Positions 36,313-45,282 are shown, numbered from the stretch's first letter. The stretch is 64,000 nt of DNA from Mariniradius saccharolyticus AK6 (GCF_000330725.2 NZ_AMZY02000004.1:1-64000); one strand, 5' to 3'. Numbers and translations are program-made. Notes: generated by a model from the sequence alone, not told the origin.

Positions 36313-38727
36313 ATGTATTCAGCATTGACATGGACCCTTTTTTTCATTTGCTGGCTCGCTTTTGCAAATACCACTTTGGCCCAAAGCGATGAAGCTCAGG
36401 TAGTTTTCAAAGCTCCTGAAAATGCCAAAAAGTCGAAATACTTCCTTACGGGCAAAGTCATTTTCTTCGAAACAGGCGAACCGCTACCTGGCGTGTCCGT
36501 GCATATCGATGGCTTTTTCACCGGAATCAATACCGATGCGAATGGCCAATATTTCGTATCCCTGGATTCGGGGCGACACAGAATTGCCTTCCGCCACTTT
36601 GGAAAACAAGGTAAAATCTACCAGGTCGATTTGTATGGAGACGGGGTCTTGGACACCGAACTCACCGGGCTCCAGTTTGAACTCGATATGTTTACGCTTC
36701 GATCGGAGGAAAGGGAAATGATCGTGAAAAGCCCCATCACGGGAGTGACCAAGATGAATATCGACGAGATCAAACTCGTCCCTACGCTTCTCGGAGAGCC
36801 GGATGTGTTCAACGTACTGCAGGCCATGCCGGGCGTTACTTCGGTAGGCGAAGGCTCGGCAGGTCTCAATATCCGTGGCGGTCAGGCAGACCAAAATTTG
36901 ATCTTGATGAATGAGGCCATCGTCCTCAGTAATAGCCATGCTTTGGGGTTCCTGTCGTCATTCAACGGTGATGTCGTCCAAAATTTCACCCTTTATAAAG
37001 GCGCAGTTCCAAGCAATTTTGGCGGAAGAAGTGCTTCAGCTTTGAACATCGAGATGCGAAAAGGGGACAAGGAAACATGGAAGGGCTCCGTGAGTTTGGG
37101 GACCGGCGTGAGCAAGCTGATGCTGGAAGGTCCGCTGGTCAAGGAAAAAACAGGATTGATCGCTGCTGCGCGAAGGTCCAATGCCAATTGGCTGCTCCGA
37201 CAGGTTGATAACACGGATGTCAGGGCTAGCGACATCCGGTTCCATGACTTGTACCTGGGTGTCAGCCACCAATTTTCCCAAAAGAATAACCTGGATCTGA
37301 ATATCCTGAACACCGGTGACTACTTCAAATTCTCCAATAATTTCGGATTCGAATGGAACAATTTTGTCAGCTCGATTACCAGCCGAAACCTGATCACGGA
37401 TGATTTTTCCTTGGTAGGAATGGCGGCCTATGGGAGTTTCAACAATGGTTTTTTTGAACCATCGGATATTGACCCGTCCATCGTGAAGAATGGCTTGTAT
37501 TACTATCAAGGAAAAATTTCAGGATTGTGGACTTTGGATAAGGCTGTACTCCAAGGCGGGATCGAGGGAGTGCTATACCAAATGCGGCCCGAAAAACTCG
37601 AACCATTCACACCCCAATCCGGCATCCAACCTCAATCCATCCAAAAACAAAAGGGGTTGGAATGGGCACCTTTCGTTTCCACAGAATGGACCCCGAATGA
37701 AAACTTCACCCTGATGGCAGGCTTGCGGTATTCGATGTACCAGCAGATGGCCCCGGATACGGTGTTTTTGTACGAGGAAGGACTACCAATATCAACCAGC
37801 ACCCAAACTGGATATGAGTTTTTTGAAAATGGGAAAATAGTGGGCTACAAAGGGTTGGAACCTAGATTTTCCCTGAGGTACACATGGGATAAAGTCAATA
37901 CCTTCAAAGCTGGATTTGCGGTCCTGAATCAATATCTGCAAACCATCTCCAACGCCACCGGCCCTACCCCGATTGACCTTTGGCAACTCAGCACGACCTA
38001 TATCCTGCCCCAAAGGTCCCAAAACTATTCTGTCGGGTACTTCCGCAGCCTGAAGGAAAACAAGTGGACCGCATCCTTGGAAGGATTTTTCCGAACAACC
38101 AAAAATCAACTTGAATACCGGGATTTTGCGGATTTATTCTTGAACCGGCAGCTGGAAACAGAGCTGATTCAGGGACAGGGAATGGCTTTCGGGGCCGAGT
38201 TGATGATCCAAAAAAACATCGGAAGTGTCACCGGGTGGCTGGCATACACCTTTAGCCGATCTCTGATTAGGACTGTCAGTCCTTTCCGCGAAATCCAAGT
38301 CAATGGCGGAGACTGGTTCCCCACCAACTTTGATCGCCCACATGTTCTTTCGCTCGTGACCAGCTTCCATCTAGGCAATCAGCGTGATTTCAACATCAAC
38401 GTCAATTATTCTACTGGGAGACCTGTAACGGGCCTGTACTCAAACTATGTAGTGGGTGGTGTTTTTGTGCCAAATTTTGGAGACAGAAATCAATTTCGAA
38501 TTCCCAACTATTTCAGGATCGATCTTTCGTATCTGGCAAATGGCCCCGTTAGGGCTTGGGACGACAAGATCAATATCAGCGTCTATAACCTGTTGGGGAG
38601 AAGAAATGCCTATTCGGTATTTTTCCAACGCGACGGTCAGCTGCAGCGATTGGTTCCTTATCAATTGGCGATACTCGGTGCCGCATTTCCGTCTATTACG
38701 TACACAGTCAACTTTTCCTCCAAATGA
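36313..38727 (+). CDS. TonB-dependent receptor with CarboxypepD_reg domain
   Basis: The start at 36313 yields a signal peptide (MYSALTWTLFFICWLAFANTTLAQ) and 804 residues. A regulatory-like domain (LTGKVIFFETGEPLPGVSVH) precedes the plug (LLGEPDVFNVLQAMPGVTSV, LNIRGGQADQNLILMNEAIV) and a 22-strand-type barrel ending YTVNFSSK. It is an outer-membrane active transporter. The DUF4249 lipoprotein gene starts within its stop codon (ATGA), so the two form a receptor/partner pair. Such pairs are frequent in Bacteroidota; the substrate is unknown. It diverges from the plug-only gene. Confidence 0.9.
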   Translation: MYSALTWTLFFICWLAFANTTLAQSDEAQVVFKAPENAKKSKYFLTGKVIFFETGEPLPGVSVHIDGFFTGINTDANGQYFVSLDSGRHRIAFRHFGKQGKIYQVDLYGDGVLDTELTGLQFELDMFTLRSEEREMIVKSPITGVTKMNIDEIKLVPTLLGEPDVFNVLQAMPGVTSVGEGSAGLNIRGGQADQNLILMNEAIVLSNSHALGFLSSFNGDVVQNFTLYKGAVPSNFGGRSASALNIEMRKGDKETWKGSVSLGTGVSKLMLEGPLVKEKTGLIAAARRSNANWLLRQVDNTDVRASDIRFHDLYLGVSHQFSQKNNLDLNILNTGDYFKFSNNFGFEWNNFVSSITSRNLITDDFSLVGMAAYGSFNNGFFEPSDIDPSIVKNGLYYYQGKISGLWTLDKAVLQGGIEGVLYQMRPEKLEPFTPQSGIQPQSIQKQKGLEWAPFVSTEWTPNENFTLMAGLRYSMYQQMAPDTVFLYEEGLPISTSTQTGYEFFENGKIVGYKGLEPRFSLRYTWDKVNTFKAGFAVLNQYLQTISNATGPTPIDLWQLSTTYILPQRSQNYSVGYFRSLKENKWTASLEGFFRTTKNQLEYRDFADLFLNRQLETELIQGQGMAFGAELMIQKNIGSVTGWLAYTFSRSLIRTVSPFREIQVNGGDWFPTNFDRPHVLSLVTSFHLGNQRDFNINVNYSTGRPVTGLYSNYVVGGVFVPNFGDRNQFRIPNYFRIDLSYLANGPVRAWDDKINISVYNLLGRRNAYSVFFQRDGQLQRLVPYQLAILGAAFPSITYTVNFSSK

Positions 38728-39791
38728 CAAACAAGTCTAGCATATTGACATTTTTGCTCCTATTGGCGGCCGGTGTACTTGGAGGTTGTATCGATCGCTT
38801 GGATTTTTTTGGAGATACCCAAGGAGGGCAGTTGGTGATTTATGGCATGGTTAACGACACGGATGAAGTCCAACGACTGGAGATTTCGAGGACAAACCTA
38901 CAGGGATTCAACCCGAAAGGGGAAGATGGTGCATCGGTGACCCTGCTGACCCAGGATGGCAGGAGGCTGCGCTATACCAACACCGGAAACGGCGAATACC
39001 AACTGGCGGGGTTTAAGGGCACACCTGGCCAAAGCTATTCCATCGAAGTGATCATCGGCAAAGACCTTTATGAAAGTACCGTACAGACCATGCCAACCAT
39101 ATTGGCCGTCGATAGTCTGGAATTCAGGTTTGGCAGGGAAATGTTGAGTTCGGAGGCTGAAGAAGGGGTGTTCGTTGTCAGCGCAACAACAAACTTTCAG
39201 GAGGGGGATAATTCAGGTTTTTTCCGATGGACCGCCGAAGAGACCTACCAATGGCAACGCACTTGGCTACCTTGTGTCGGCCTTTGCCCCCCTCCCCCAA
39301 ATCCATGCTATATCTCAGATTTGATGGATCCCAACCGTATCAACCTATTCGATGCAAATTCCACGAGGACACGACAAACCCGTCAGGAAATAGCCAAACG
39401 GGCCGTAGACAATTCGTTCATCGGGATTTTTTATGTGAGTCTGAAGCAGCACAGCATCACGCGGGACGCGTTTGAATATTGGCGAAAAATCGATCTCATC
39501 GTCAACAACAGAGGCTCTTTGTTCGATATTCCTCCTGCGCCTGTGTACGGAAATATCACCAACAAAAACAACCCTGATGAGATCGTACTTGGTTTTTTTG
39601 AGGTTGCAAGGGTGAGATACACCCGAAAATATGTCAATCCAGCAGACGTACCATTCTTCCTGACACGTCCCTGTGACATCGTGGTAGGCAAACCGGCCGA
39701 AGACTATGCCGCGGAGTGCGTCCAATGCGAAGTCAGGGCCAAAGGCAGGGCTTGGACAACGACTGCCCCAGAATGGTGGTTTAAGGACTAG
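38724..39791 (+). CDS. DUF4249 lipoprotein partner of TonB receptor
   Basis: The 355-residue protein has a lipoprotein signal (SSILTFLLLLAAGVLGGC). The DUF4249 start LVIYGMVNDTDEVQRLEISRT follows, then LAGFKGTPGQSYSIEVII and a late Cys-rich end (RPCDIVVGKPAEDYAAECVQC). It overlaps the receptor gene by 4 nt. DUF4249 proteins accompany TonB receptors and probably act as surface ligand-binding or lid subunits, but this is unproven. The CVGLCPPPPNPCYISD loop is a Cys-rich insert. Confidence 0.88.
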   Translation: MTNKSSILTFLLLLAAGVLGGCIDRLDFFGDTQGGQLVIYGMVNDTDEVQRLEISRTNLQGFNPKGEDGASVTLLTQDGRRLRYTNTGNGEYQLAGFKGTPGQSYSIEVIIGKDLYESTVQTMPTILAVDSLEFRFGREMLSSEAEEGVFVVSATTNFQEGDNSGFFRWTAEETYQWQRTWLPCVGLCPPPPNPCYISDLMDPNRINLFDANSTRTRQTRQEIAKRAVDNSFIGIFYVSLKQHSITRDAFEYWRKIDLIVNNRGSLFDIPPAPVYGNITNKNNPDEIVLGFFEVARVRYTRKYVNPADVPFFLTRPCDIVVGKPAEDYAAECVQCEVRAKGRAWTTTAPEWWFKD

Positions 39792-40161
39792 AGATTATTC
39801 GAAATCCAGTATACCCATAAAAATGAATTTTTATCGTCCGCCGAGAAAATAACCATCTAATGGGAATTTAGGCGCACTACAGGCAAGGTTCAAATTGAAT
39901 CCTAGGCAAGGGCTGATTTTTATGTAGGTCCAAGACCTTTTCCCCAACGGGAGTCCAAAAACGGAATTCTTACCTAAATCATAATTTTTTTTAATAATAT
40001 TCAAAAAATCATTTAATATTTTGATTGATCAATAAAAACAATCGATTTTTTTGATTTTTTCATTTTGTGGTTACTTTAGCAACCAGATTATTTACATTTT
40101 TCATGTTTTTGTAAAAAGTAAGTAAAAAATCAAACCTATTATTATTAAATCTATAAAACCT
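39792..40161. other. AT-rich intergenic region with promoter-like elements
   Basis: No gene is supported in these 370 nt. The right half (about 39980-40150) is very AT-rich. A TTG at 40051-40053 and TACTTTAG at 40072-40079 are 18 nt apart and resemble the Bacteroidota -33/-7 pair (TTG/TAnnTTTG, one mismatch). The next gene would then have a leader of roughly 75 nt. Confidence 0.5.
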
Positions 40162-40911
40162 ATGAGAAAATCAGTTACAAATTTGACCAAAGCAATGGCG
40201 ATTTCAGCCATTGTATTCACAGCACTCTGTGCCGCACCCGCATTGGCACAGGAAGAAAAGCAGTTTAACTTCTCTGCGACACTCAATTCCGATCAGTTCT
40301 TCGGATTTTACCCCACGTTCCAAGGGTCTTATGGTGTTTCGGACAAAACCGCGCTCACCTTCTACGGCATCTTGTGGTCAGGGGGTACCGGGGGAAACTG
40401 GGGCAACTGGACAGAATTTGGTATTGGTGCCAACTTTCAGGCCGCTGAGGGACTTTCCATCAATCCACAGATCGGTATCCTCGGCGGTAACCTGCTCAGT
40501 TCAGGAACACGCGGCCCAGCCATATTCGGTGACGGTATCGTTCCAAACCTTACAGTGAATTTGCTGAGGGAAAAGACAGAAGGTCAGTTCTACTTCGGCT
40601 ACTATGCGCCGCTTCGCGACGAAGCGCCCGTCAATACTACCCCTCCCGGAACAACTTTGGCTTACATTCACTATTGGGTCAACTTTGGTTTTCGTGCCAG
40701 TCAGTTCTTCTCACTGGGCGCACACTATGAGCATTTGATCAATTCGGGAGGTTCCAATGTCTCAGAATCCTCTGACGTGTATCAATGGCTTGGTCCTTAC
40801 GTTCAATTCGCCAAACCAGGCGGTGGCCCATTTGCAAGGTTCTCCTTCGGTACTGACTTGGTGGAAGGAAACGACTCCTTCTTCAAGCTCACGACAGGCT
40901 TTAACTTCTAA
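40162..40911 (+). CDS. Exported beta-strand-rich protein, DUF6733-like
   Basis: The 249-residue protein has a clear signal peptide (MAISAIVFTALCAAPALAQ within the first 29 residues). A series of aromatic amphipathic strands follows (FNFSATLNSDQFFGFYPTF, ALTFYGILWSGGTGGNWGNW, GQFYFGYYAPLRDE), ending FKLTTGFNF with a terminal Phe, the mark of an outer-membrane barrel. I associate it tentatively with DUF6733. A strong promoter-like region and a perfect terminator suggest a well-expressed single gene. No substrate is evident. Confidence 0.75.
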   Translation: MRKSVTNLTKAMAISAIVFTALCAAPALAQEEKQFNFSATLNSDQFFGFYPTFQGSYGVSDKTALTFYGILWSGGTGGNWGNWTEFGIGANFQAAEGLSINPQIGILGGNLLSSGTRGPAIFGDGIVPNLTVNLLREKTEGQFYFGYYAPLRDEAPVNTTPPGTTLAYIHYWVNFGFRASQFFSLGAHYEHLINSGGSNVSESSDVYQWLGPYVQFAKPGGGPFARFSFGTDLVEGNDSFFKLTTGFNF

Positions 40912-40920
40912 TACACCAAT

Positions 40921-40952
40921 AAAGGCCGGTGATCTACCGGCCTTTTTTTTTT
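40921..40952 (+). terminator. Strong intrinsic terminator
   Basis: A perfect 10-bp stem AAAGGCCGGT/ACCGGCCTTT with loop GATCT is followed by T residues to 40952. It lies 9 nt after the stop codon of the 40162-40911 gene. Confidence 0.9.
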
Positions 40953-41133
40953 GAATAGTAGTCTGTCATTTTTTTTTGTCCCGCAAAATGAAAATTCGAA
41001 TCAAACCTAAACTGAATCTCTGGAACCTCATTTTTTAGAATTTGCCATCAGCCCTCGGTAACTTTCGTGTTTCGCCTACTCTGCCATTTCGAGACAAAAG
41101 TTTCCCATTTTGCCTCCAAATACACCCAATAAA

Positions 41134-41159
41134 GTGTCACAAATCCTGTCATTCTGACA
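41134..41159. promoter_or_regulatory. Inverted and direct TGTCA repeats upstream of dnaK
   Basis: TGTCA at 41147-41151 and TGACA at 41155-41159 form a perfect inverted repeat with a 3-nt spacer. A further GTGTCAC lies at 41134-41140. The block is 22 nt upstream of the -24 element and could be an enhancer or repressor operator for dnaK. Confidence 0.5.
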
Positions 41160-41181
41160 CAAAAGTCCTGGTAATGCCCAT

Positions 41182-41197
41182 TGGCACGTGAGTTGAC
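41182..41197 (+). promoter_or_regulatory. Sigma-54-like -24/-12 promoter of dnaK
   Basis: TGGCAC, five nt, then TTGAC matches the sigma-54 consensus TGGCAC-N5-TTGCW except at the last two positions. It would give a leader of about 42 nt. Heat-shock genes under sigma-54 control are an inference here. Confidence 0.45.
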
Positions 41198-41248
41198 TCA
41201 TGGGGATTGTGTCAATCACGTAATCAATAACTAGAAAAATATAATATC

Positions 41249-43168
41249 ATGGGAAAAATCATAGGCATTGACTTGGGTACTACCAACTCCTGCGTTGCTG
41301 TTATGGAAGGTAACGAACCGGTGGTGATCCAAAACTCAGAAGGAAGAAGGACCACGCCATCCATCGTGGCTTTTCTTGACAATGGAAATGGAGAACGAAA
41401 AGTAGGTGACCCAGCCAAGCGTCAGGCTATCACCAACCCATCCAACACCATTTCCTCCGTGAAAAGATTTATGGGCAAAAAATTCTCCGAAGTCTCTGAA
41501 GAGAAAAAACATGCCTCTTACAAAGTTGAACCGGGACCAAACGACACCGTTGCGATCAAAATCGGCGACAGGTCCTACACTCCACAGGAGATTTCGGCAA
41601 TGATCCTTCAGAAAATGAAAAGCACTGCAGAGGATTTCTTGGGACAAACCGTAACCGAAGCCGTCATCACCGTGCCCGCCTATTTCAACGATGCGGAGCG
41701 TCAGGCGACCAAAGAAGCTGGACAAATTGCAGGTTTGGATGTGAAAAGGATCATCAACGAACCTACAGCCGCTGCCCTTGCCTACGGCATGGATAAGAAA
41801 AACAAGGACATGAAGATCGCTGTGTATGACCTTGGTGGCGGTACTTTCGATATTTCCATTCTCGAATTAGGTGACGGGGTATTTGAAGTGAAATCCACCA
41901 ACGGTGACGTACACTTGGGCGGAGACGACTTTGACCAGGTAATCATCAACTGGCTTGCCCAGGAGTTCCAGGCCGAAGAACAAATGGACTTGAGAAAAGA
42001 CCCAATGGCACTTCAAAGACTGAAAGAGGCAGCTGAAAAAGCAAAAATTGAATTGTCAAGCTCTGCCTCTACAGAAATCAACCTTCCTTACATTACAGCG
42101 ACCCAAACAGGGCCAAAGCACTTGGTGAGAACCTTGAGCAGGGCGAAATTTGAGCAGTTGGCCGAATCGCTTATCAGAAGATCAATGGAGCCCTGCAAAA
42201 AGGCCCTTTCTGATGCTGGTATGACAGCAGCAGACATCGATGAGGTAATCTTGGTCGGTGGTTCTACAAGGATTCCAAGGATTCAGGAGGAAGTTGAGAA
42301 ATTCTTCGGAAAAAAACCTTCCAAGGGAGTCAACCCTGATGAGGTGGTGGCGATCGGCGCCGCAATCCAAGGTGGTGTCTTGACTGGTGAAGTGAAGGAC
42401 GTGTTGTTGCTAGACGTGACGCCGCTCTCCCTGGGTATCGAAACCATGGGTGGTGTTTTCACCAAACTGATCGAGGCCAACACGACCATTCCTTCCAGGA
42501 AATCTGAAGTGTTCTCCACGGCATCAGACAATCAGCCTGCGGTAGATATCCACGTATTGCAAGGAGAAAGGCCATTGGCGAAAGACAACCGTTCGATCGG
42601 CAGGTTCCAACTGAGCGACATTCCACCTGCGCCAAGGGGTGTACCACAAATCGAGGTTACGTTCGACATCGACGCTAACGGTATCCTCAACGTATCTGCC
42701 AAAGACAAAGGCACTGGAAAGGAGCAAAAGATCAAGATCGAAGCTTCCTCCGGCTTGTCACAAGAGGATATCGAGAGGATGAAGCGCGAAGCTGAAGCCA
42801 ATGCAGCATCAGACAAAGCCGAAAAAGAAAAAATCGAAAAGCTCAACCAAGCCGATAGCTTGATTTTCCAAACCGAAAAACAGTTGAAGGAATTTGGCGA
42901 TAAGCTTTCCGATGGCAACAAGGCCAACATCAGCGCAGCCTTGGAATCTTTGAAAAACGCACATGCGTCCAAGGACATCGCAGGTATTGACGGAGCAATG
43001 GCCAACCTAAACAAAGCTTGGGAATCCGCTTCCCAGGAAATGTATAACGCCAGCCAAGGTGCAGGCGCGGCAGGCGGTGCACAGTCAGGACCACAGCAAG
43101 GCCCTAGCAATGCCGGTGACGGTGTATCCGATGTGGACTACGAAGAAGTCTCCGAGGACAAAAAATAA
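41249..43168 (+). CDS. dnaK: Molecular chaperone DnaK (Hsp70)
   Basis: This is the 639-residue ATP-dependent chaperone. The phosphate-binding loop [17 protein letters not shown] opens the ATPase domain, with the signatures [15 protein letters not shown] and [20 protein letters not shown]. The substrate-binding domain follows, then a Gly/Ala/Gln-rich tail ending [13 protein letters not shown]. The usual partners grpE and dnaJ are not adjacent; instead a GroES-like gene lies 123 nt downstream. The upstream region contains a sigma-54-like element and TGTCA repeats. Confidence 0.98.
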   Translation: MGKIIGIDLGTTNSCVAVMEGNEPVVIQNSEGRRTTPSIVAFLDNGNGERKVGDPAKRQAITNPSNTISSVKRFMGKKFSEVSEEKKHASYKVEPGPNDTVAIKIGDRSYTPQEISAMILQKMKSTAEDFLGQTVTEAVITVPAYFNDAERQATKEAGQIAGLDVKRIINEPTAAALAYGMDKKNKDMKIAVYDLGGGTFDISILELGDGVFEVKSTNGDVHLGGDDFDQVIINWLAQEFQAEEQMDLRKDPMALQRLKEAAEKAKIELSSSASTEINLPYITATQTGPKHLVRTLSRAKFEQLAESLIRRSMEPCKKALSDAGMTAADIDEVILVGGSTRIPRIQEEVEKFFGKKPSKGVNPDEVVAIGAAIQGGVLTGEVKDVLLLDVTPLSLGIETMGGVFTKLIEANTTIPSRKSEVFSTASDNQPAVDIHVLQGERPLAKDNRSIGRFQLSDIPPAPRGVPQIEVTFDIDANGILNVSAKDKGTGKEQKIKIEASSGLSQEDIERMKREAEANAASDKAEKEKIEKLNQADSLIFQTEKQLKEFGDKLSDGNKANISAALESLKNAHASKDIAGIDGAMANLNKAWESASQEMYNASQGAGAAGGAQSGPQQGPSNAGDGVSDVDYEEVSEDKK

Positions 43169-43191
43169 TCATTACTAAACCAAGAAAAAGA

Positions 43192-43226
43192 AGACATCTA
43201 TATATGATATGGATGTCTCTTTTTTT
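43192..43226 (+). terminator. Terminator after dnaK
   Basis: AGACATC at 43192-43198 pairs with GATGTCT at 43212-43218 and is followed by C and seven T residues. It lies 23 nt after the dnaK stop. Confidence 0.75.
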
Positions 43227-43228
43227 AG

Positions 43229-43276
43229 AACCAAGATTCAAGAGTCAAGACAGTCTCTGTTCTTGAATCTTGGTTT
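43229..43276. repeat. Perfect 15-bp inverted repeat downstream of dnaK
   Basis: AACCAAGATTCAAGA (43229-43243) and its exact complement (43262-43276) enclose 18 nt and are followed by TTTT. The AAGATTCAAGA core also occurs in the spacer at 9071-9081. This may be a small repeat element or a second terminator. Confidence 0.6.
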
Positions 43277-43291
43277 TAATGCTCTAGATTT

Positions 43292-43666
43292 ATGCAACTG
43301 ACCCCAGACAACAAACTCAAAAAGCTGATCATCGTTGGCGACCGTGTTTTGATCAAATTGAGGAAAGCCGACGAGAAGACCTCTTCCGGACTATACCTGC
43401 CGCCTGGAGTCCAAGAAAAGGAACGGGTACAACAAGGCTATATCATCAAGACAGGCCCTGGATATCCGATTCCTACCCCTGTCGAAGATGATGAGCCCTG
43501 GAAGGACCGGGATGACAACATTAAATACATACCCCTTCAGGCCAAAGAGGGAGATCTTGCAATTTTCCTGCTAAATGGATCCTATGAGGTAATCTATGAA
43601 GGCGAGAAATACTACATCGTCCCCCAACACTCGATCTTGATGCTGGAGCGGGAGGAAGAACTATAG
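43292..43666 (+). CDS. GroES-like (Cpn10) family protein, divergent
   Basis: The 124-residue protein has the Cpn10 start (LIIVGDRVLIKLRKADEKTSSGLYLP) and end (GDLAIFLLNGSYEVIYEGEKYYIVPQHSILMLERE). In between, a 30-residue insert (GPGYPIPTPVEDDEPWKDRDDNIKYIP) replaces the usual mobile-loop and roof region. It has no groEL neighbour. It may modify a chaperonin or have another role; it should not be taken as the main GroES. It follows dnaK on the same strand but after a terminator. Confidence 0.8.
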   Translation: MQLTPDNKLKKLIIVGDRVLIKLRKADEKTSSGLYLPPGVQEKERVQQGYIIKTGPGYPIPTPVEDDEPWKDRDDNIKYIPLQAKEGDLAIFLLNGSYEVIYEGEKYYIVPQHSILMLEREEEL

Positions 43667-43688
43667 TGCCCATCCACCAGCATGGAAT

Positions 43689-43997
43689 CTAATCGAGCAA
43701 AACCTCCACCTGCCTACCGGGAATCACCTGAAAAACTTTTCGGTTGCCTCTTGAAGTCACAATCACATAATTTCCTCCCAAAAGCTCAGAGACAGTAAAT
43801 GAAGTACCAACGTTCCCTTCTCTTATCCAAGGTTCCGGAATAGATACCGCGTCAACCGGCGCGATAGCCCAATCGAAATTCTGGGAAGTATTTGTTACAG
43901 TAAAAAATACCGACCCCGTCAAAGGCTGATCATCCCAATCCACACAGGACGACATCAGAGCAATAATGAAGAACAAACTGACAATTCTAGGTTTCAT
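43689..43997 (-). CDS. Small lipoprotein, member of a local paralogous pair
   Basis: The start at 43997 gives MKPRIVSLFFIIALMSSC with a lipobox Cys at 18 and 102 residues in all. The mature part reads like a small beta-sandwich (GSVFFTVTNTSQNFDWAI...LGGNYVIVTSRGNRKVFQVI). The C-terminal segment GNYVIVTSRGNRKVFQVIPG aligns with GTYVIEYFVGENTTPTFKVFQIIAG of the neighbouring lipoprotein at 44154-44489. The two are likely duplicates that have diverged. No family name is known to me. Confidence 0.65.
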   Translation of the reverse strand: MKPRIVSLFFIIALMSSCVDWDDQPLTGSVFFTVTNTSQNFDWAIAPVDAVSIPEPWIREGNVGTSFTVSELLGGNYVIVTSRGNRKVFQVIPGRQVEVLLD

Positions 43998-44153
43998 ATT
44001 ACGCATTTTTTAGGCAAATTATCACTAATATTTTAAATTGTGAATACCTAGCGATTGACCCCATTCCCATCTGGGATTCCATTATGGATACTTATCATAA
44101 TGACGATACGGTCTAGAGCTCCCCTGAACTGTCTATTCCAATGCCGTACCCAC

Positions 44154-44489
44154 CTACAGCGAGATCACAGTCTCCTTCCCGGCTATGATCTGAAAAACCT
44201 TGAATGTCGGGGTGGTGTTTTCCCCCACAAAATACTCGATTACATAGGTGCCTGGCAGCAGGTTATCGATCACCTTGTTATTGACAAGGGGACCTTTCAG
44301 CAACTCAGAACCCACGGGAATAAAACCGCCCCTCACCTGAAAGGTGGCTTCTGCAGCGATACGATACTCCAAGTACCTGAAGGATGAGACCAATTCCAGT
44401 CTCAGGCTACCATCGGTGGGGTTTTCAGGAATCTCCGTACAGGAAGCAATGAATACAAAAAGGAGCAACAAAATCCGGTTGGTTTTCAT
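44154..44489 (-). CDS. Small lipoprotein, second member of the pair
   Basis: The start at 44489 gives MKTNRILLLLFVFIASC with lipobox Cys17 and 111 residues. The mature part (GSLRLELVSSFRYLEYRIAA...LLPGTYVIEYFVGEN...KVFQIIAGKETVISL) looks beta-rich. It shares the 'G(N/T)YVI ... KVFQ(V/I)I(P/A)G' C-terminal pattern and N-terminal layout with the gene at 43689-43997. They are separated by 156 nt and read in the same direction. Function is unknown. Confidence 0.65.
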   Translation of the reverse strand: MKTNRILLLLFVFIASCTEIPENPTDGSLRLELVSSFRYLEYRIAAEATFQVRGGFIPVGSELLKGPLVNNKVIDNLLPGTYVIEYFVGENTTPTFKVFQIIAGKETVISL

Positions 44490-44635
44490 GGAAGTAGAAT
44501 AGTTGGTTTGGGAATAGATTTCATGAATTGATTGCCAAAGCAAAAGACGCAAATGCCGAGCGGCAAAACTTTATGTTTATCATCAGCGCCGAGAATTGTT
44601 GAAGAATGCGAAAAAGTATCCTCAAGCGAAACGGC

Positions 44636-44660
44636 AAAAAAAAAGACGCCATTTTGGCGT
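44636..44660 (-). terminator. Terminator of the GPxxKNxKPW repeat gene
   Basis: On the minus strand ACGCCA-AAA-TGGCGT is followed by C and a run of nine T residues. It lies 23 nt after the stop of the gene ending at 44684. Confidence 0.8.
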
Positions 44661-44683
44661 GCTTTACTTAAGGTTTCAAAGCC

Positions 44684-44983
44684 TTAATTATTCTTCCAAG
44701 GCTTCTTATTCTTAGCCTTTGGACCTGTCACCTTTTTTGACGTGTCCAAAGTGGTGTCTATTGGCGTTGTTGCGTCAGTTTGATTCCAAGGCTTTTGGTT
44801 TTTGAATTCGGGACCTTGAGCCTCTGATCTTTCTGACCGAACATCGGCAGTTACATTTTTTGCTTGTGATTTCCAAGGCTTGTAATTCTTAGCCGCTGGA
44901 CCTTTCAACTCATTCCATTCCTGGGCATTTGCTGCACCTACCGAGAGCAATATTGCCGTACCTATCATCCATAACTTTTTCAT
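44684..44983 (-). CDS. Small secreted protein with three GPxxKNxKPW repeats
   Basis: The start at 44983 gives a 99-residue product with signal peptide MKKLWMIGTAILLSVGAANA (cleaved before QEW). The mature 79 residues hold three copies of a motif: GPAAKNYKPWK at 28-38, GPEFKNQKPWN at 57-67 and GPKAKNKKPWK at 87-97, spaced 29 and 30 residues apart. The linkers are Ser/Thr/Asp-rich and look disordered. The regular Lys/Trp pattern suggests binding to a polyanion, peptidoglycan or protein surface, but this is a guess. It has its own clean terminator, so it is a real transcription unit. Confidence 0.75.
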   Translation of the reverse strand: MKKLWMIGTAILLSVGAANAQEWNELKGPAAKNYKPWKSQAKNVTADVRSERSEAQGPEFKNQKPWNQTDATTPIDTTLDTSKKVTGPKAKNKKPWKNN

Positions 44984-45222
44984 ATTCAGATCGATTTGGG
45001 ATTTTTCAGTTTCAGTAATATACACGCGAAACTAGAAAAAAGTTTACCCAAAAACAGACTTTTATTTGCTGAAATGATACTCAAATAAAATTTAATATTG
45101 ATTATAAAAATTTGTTATAGAAAAAACGGGTGTTTTCAATCCCAATATTTGCCAAAAAATCATGGAAAAAAGAGAAATCAGCTTCTTTTTAGACCGAAAA
45201 TTCAGGTGCCTCGCCAAAAATC

Positions 45223-45260
45223 AAAAAACCTGCTTTCCAATGAAAGGAAGCAGGTTTTTC
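45223..45260 (-). terminator. Terminator of the bbp2-like porin gene
   Basis: AAAAACCTGCTT and AAGCAGGTTTTT form a long stem (about 45224-45259) with A and T runs on both flanks. It lies just beyond the stop codon of the gene ending at 45283 and could work in both directions. Confidence 0.7.
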
Positions 45261-45282
45261 GAAAAATTTTTTGAATTTCAGC

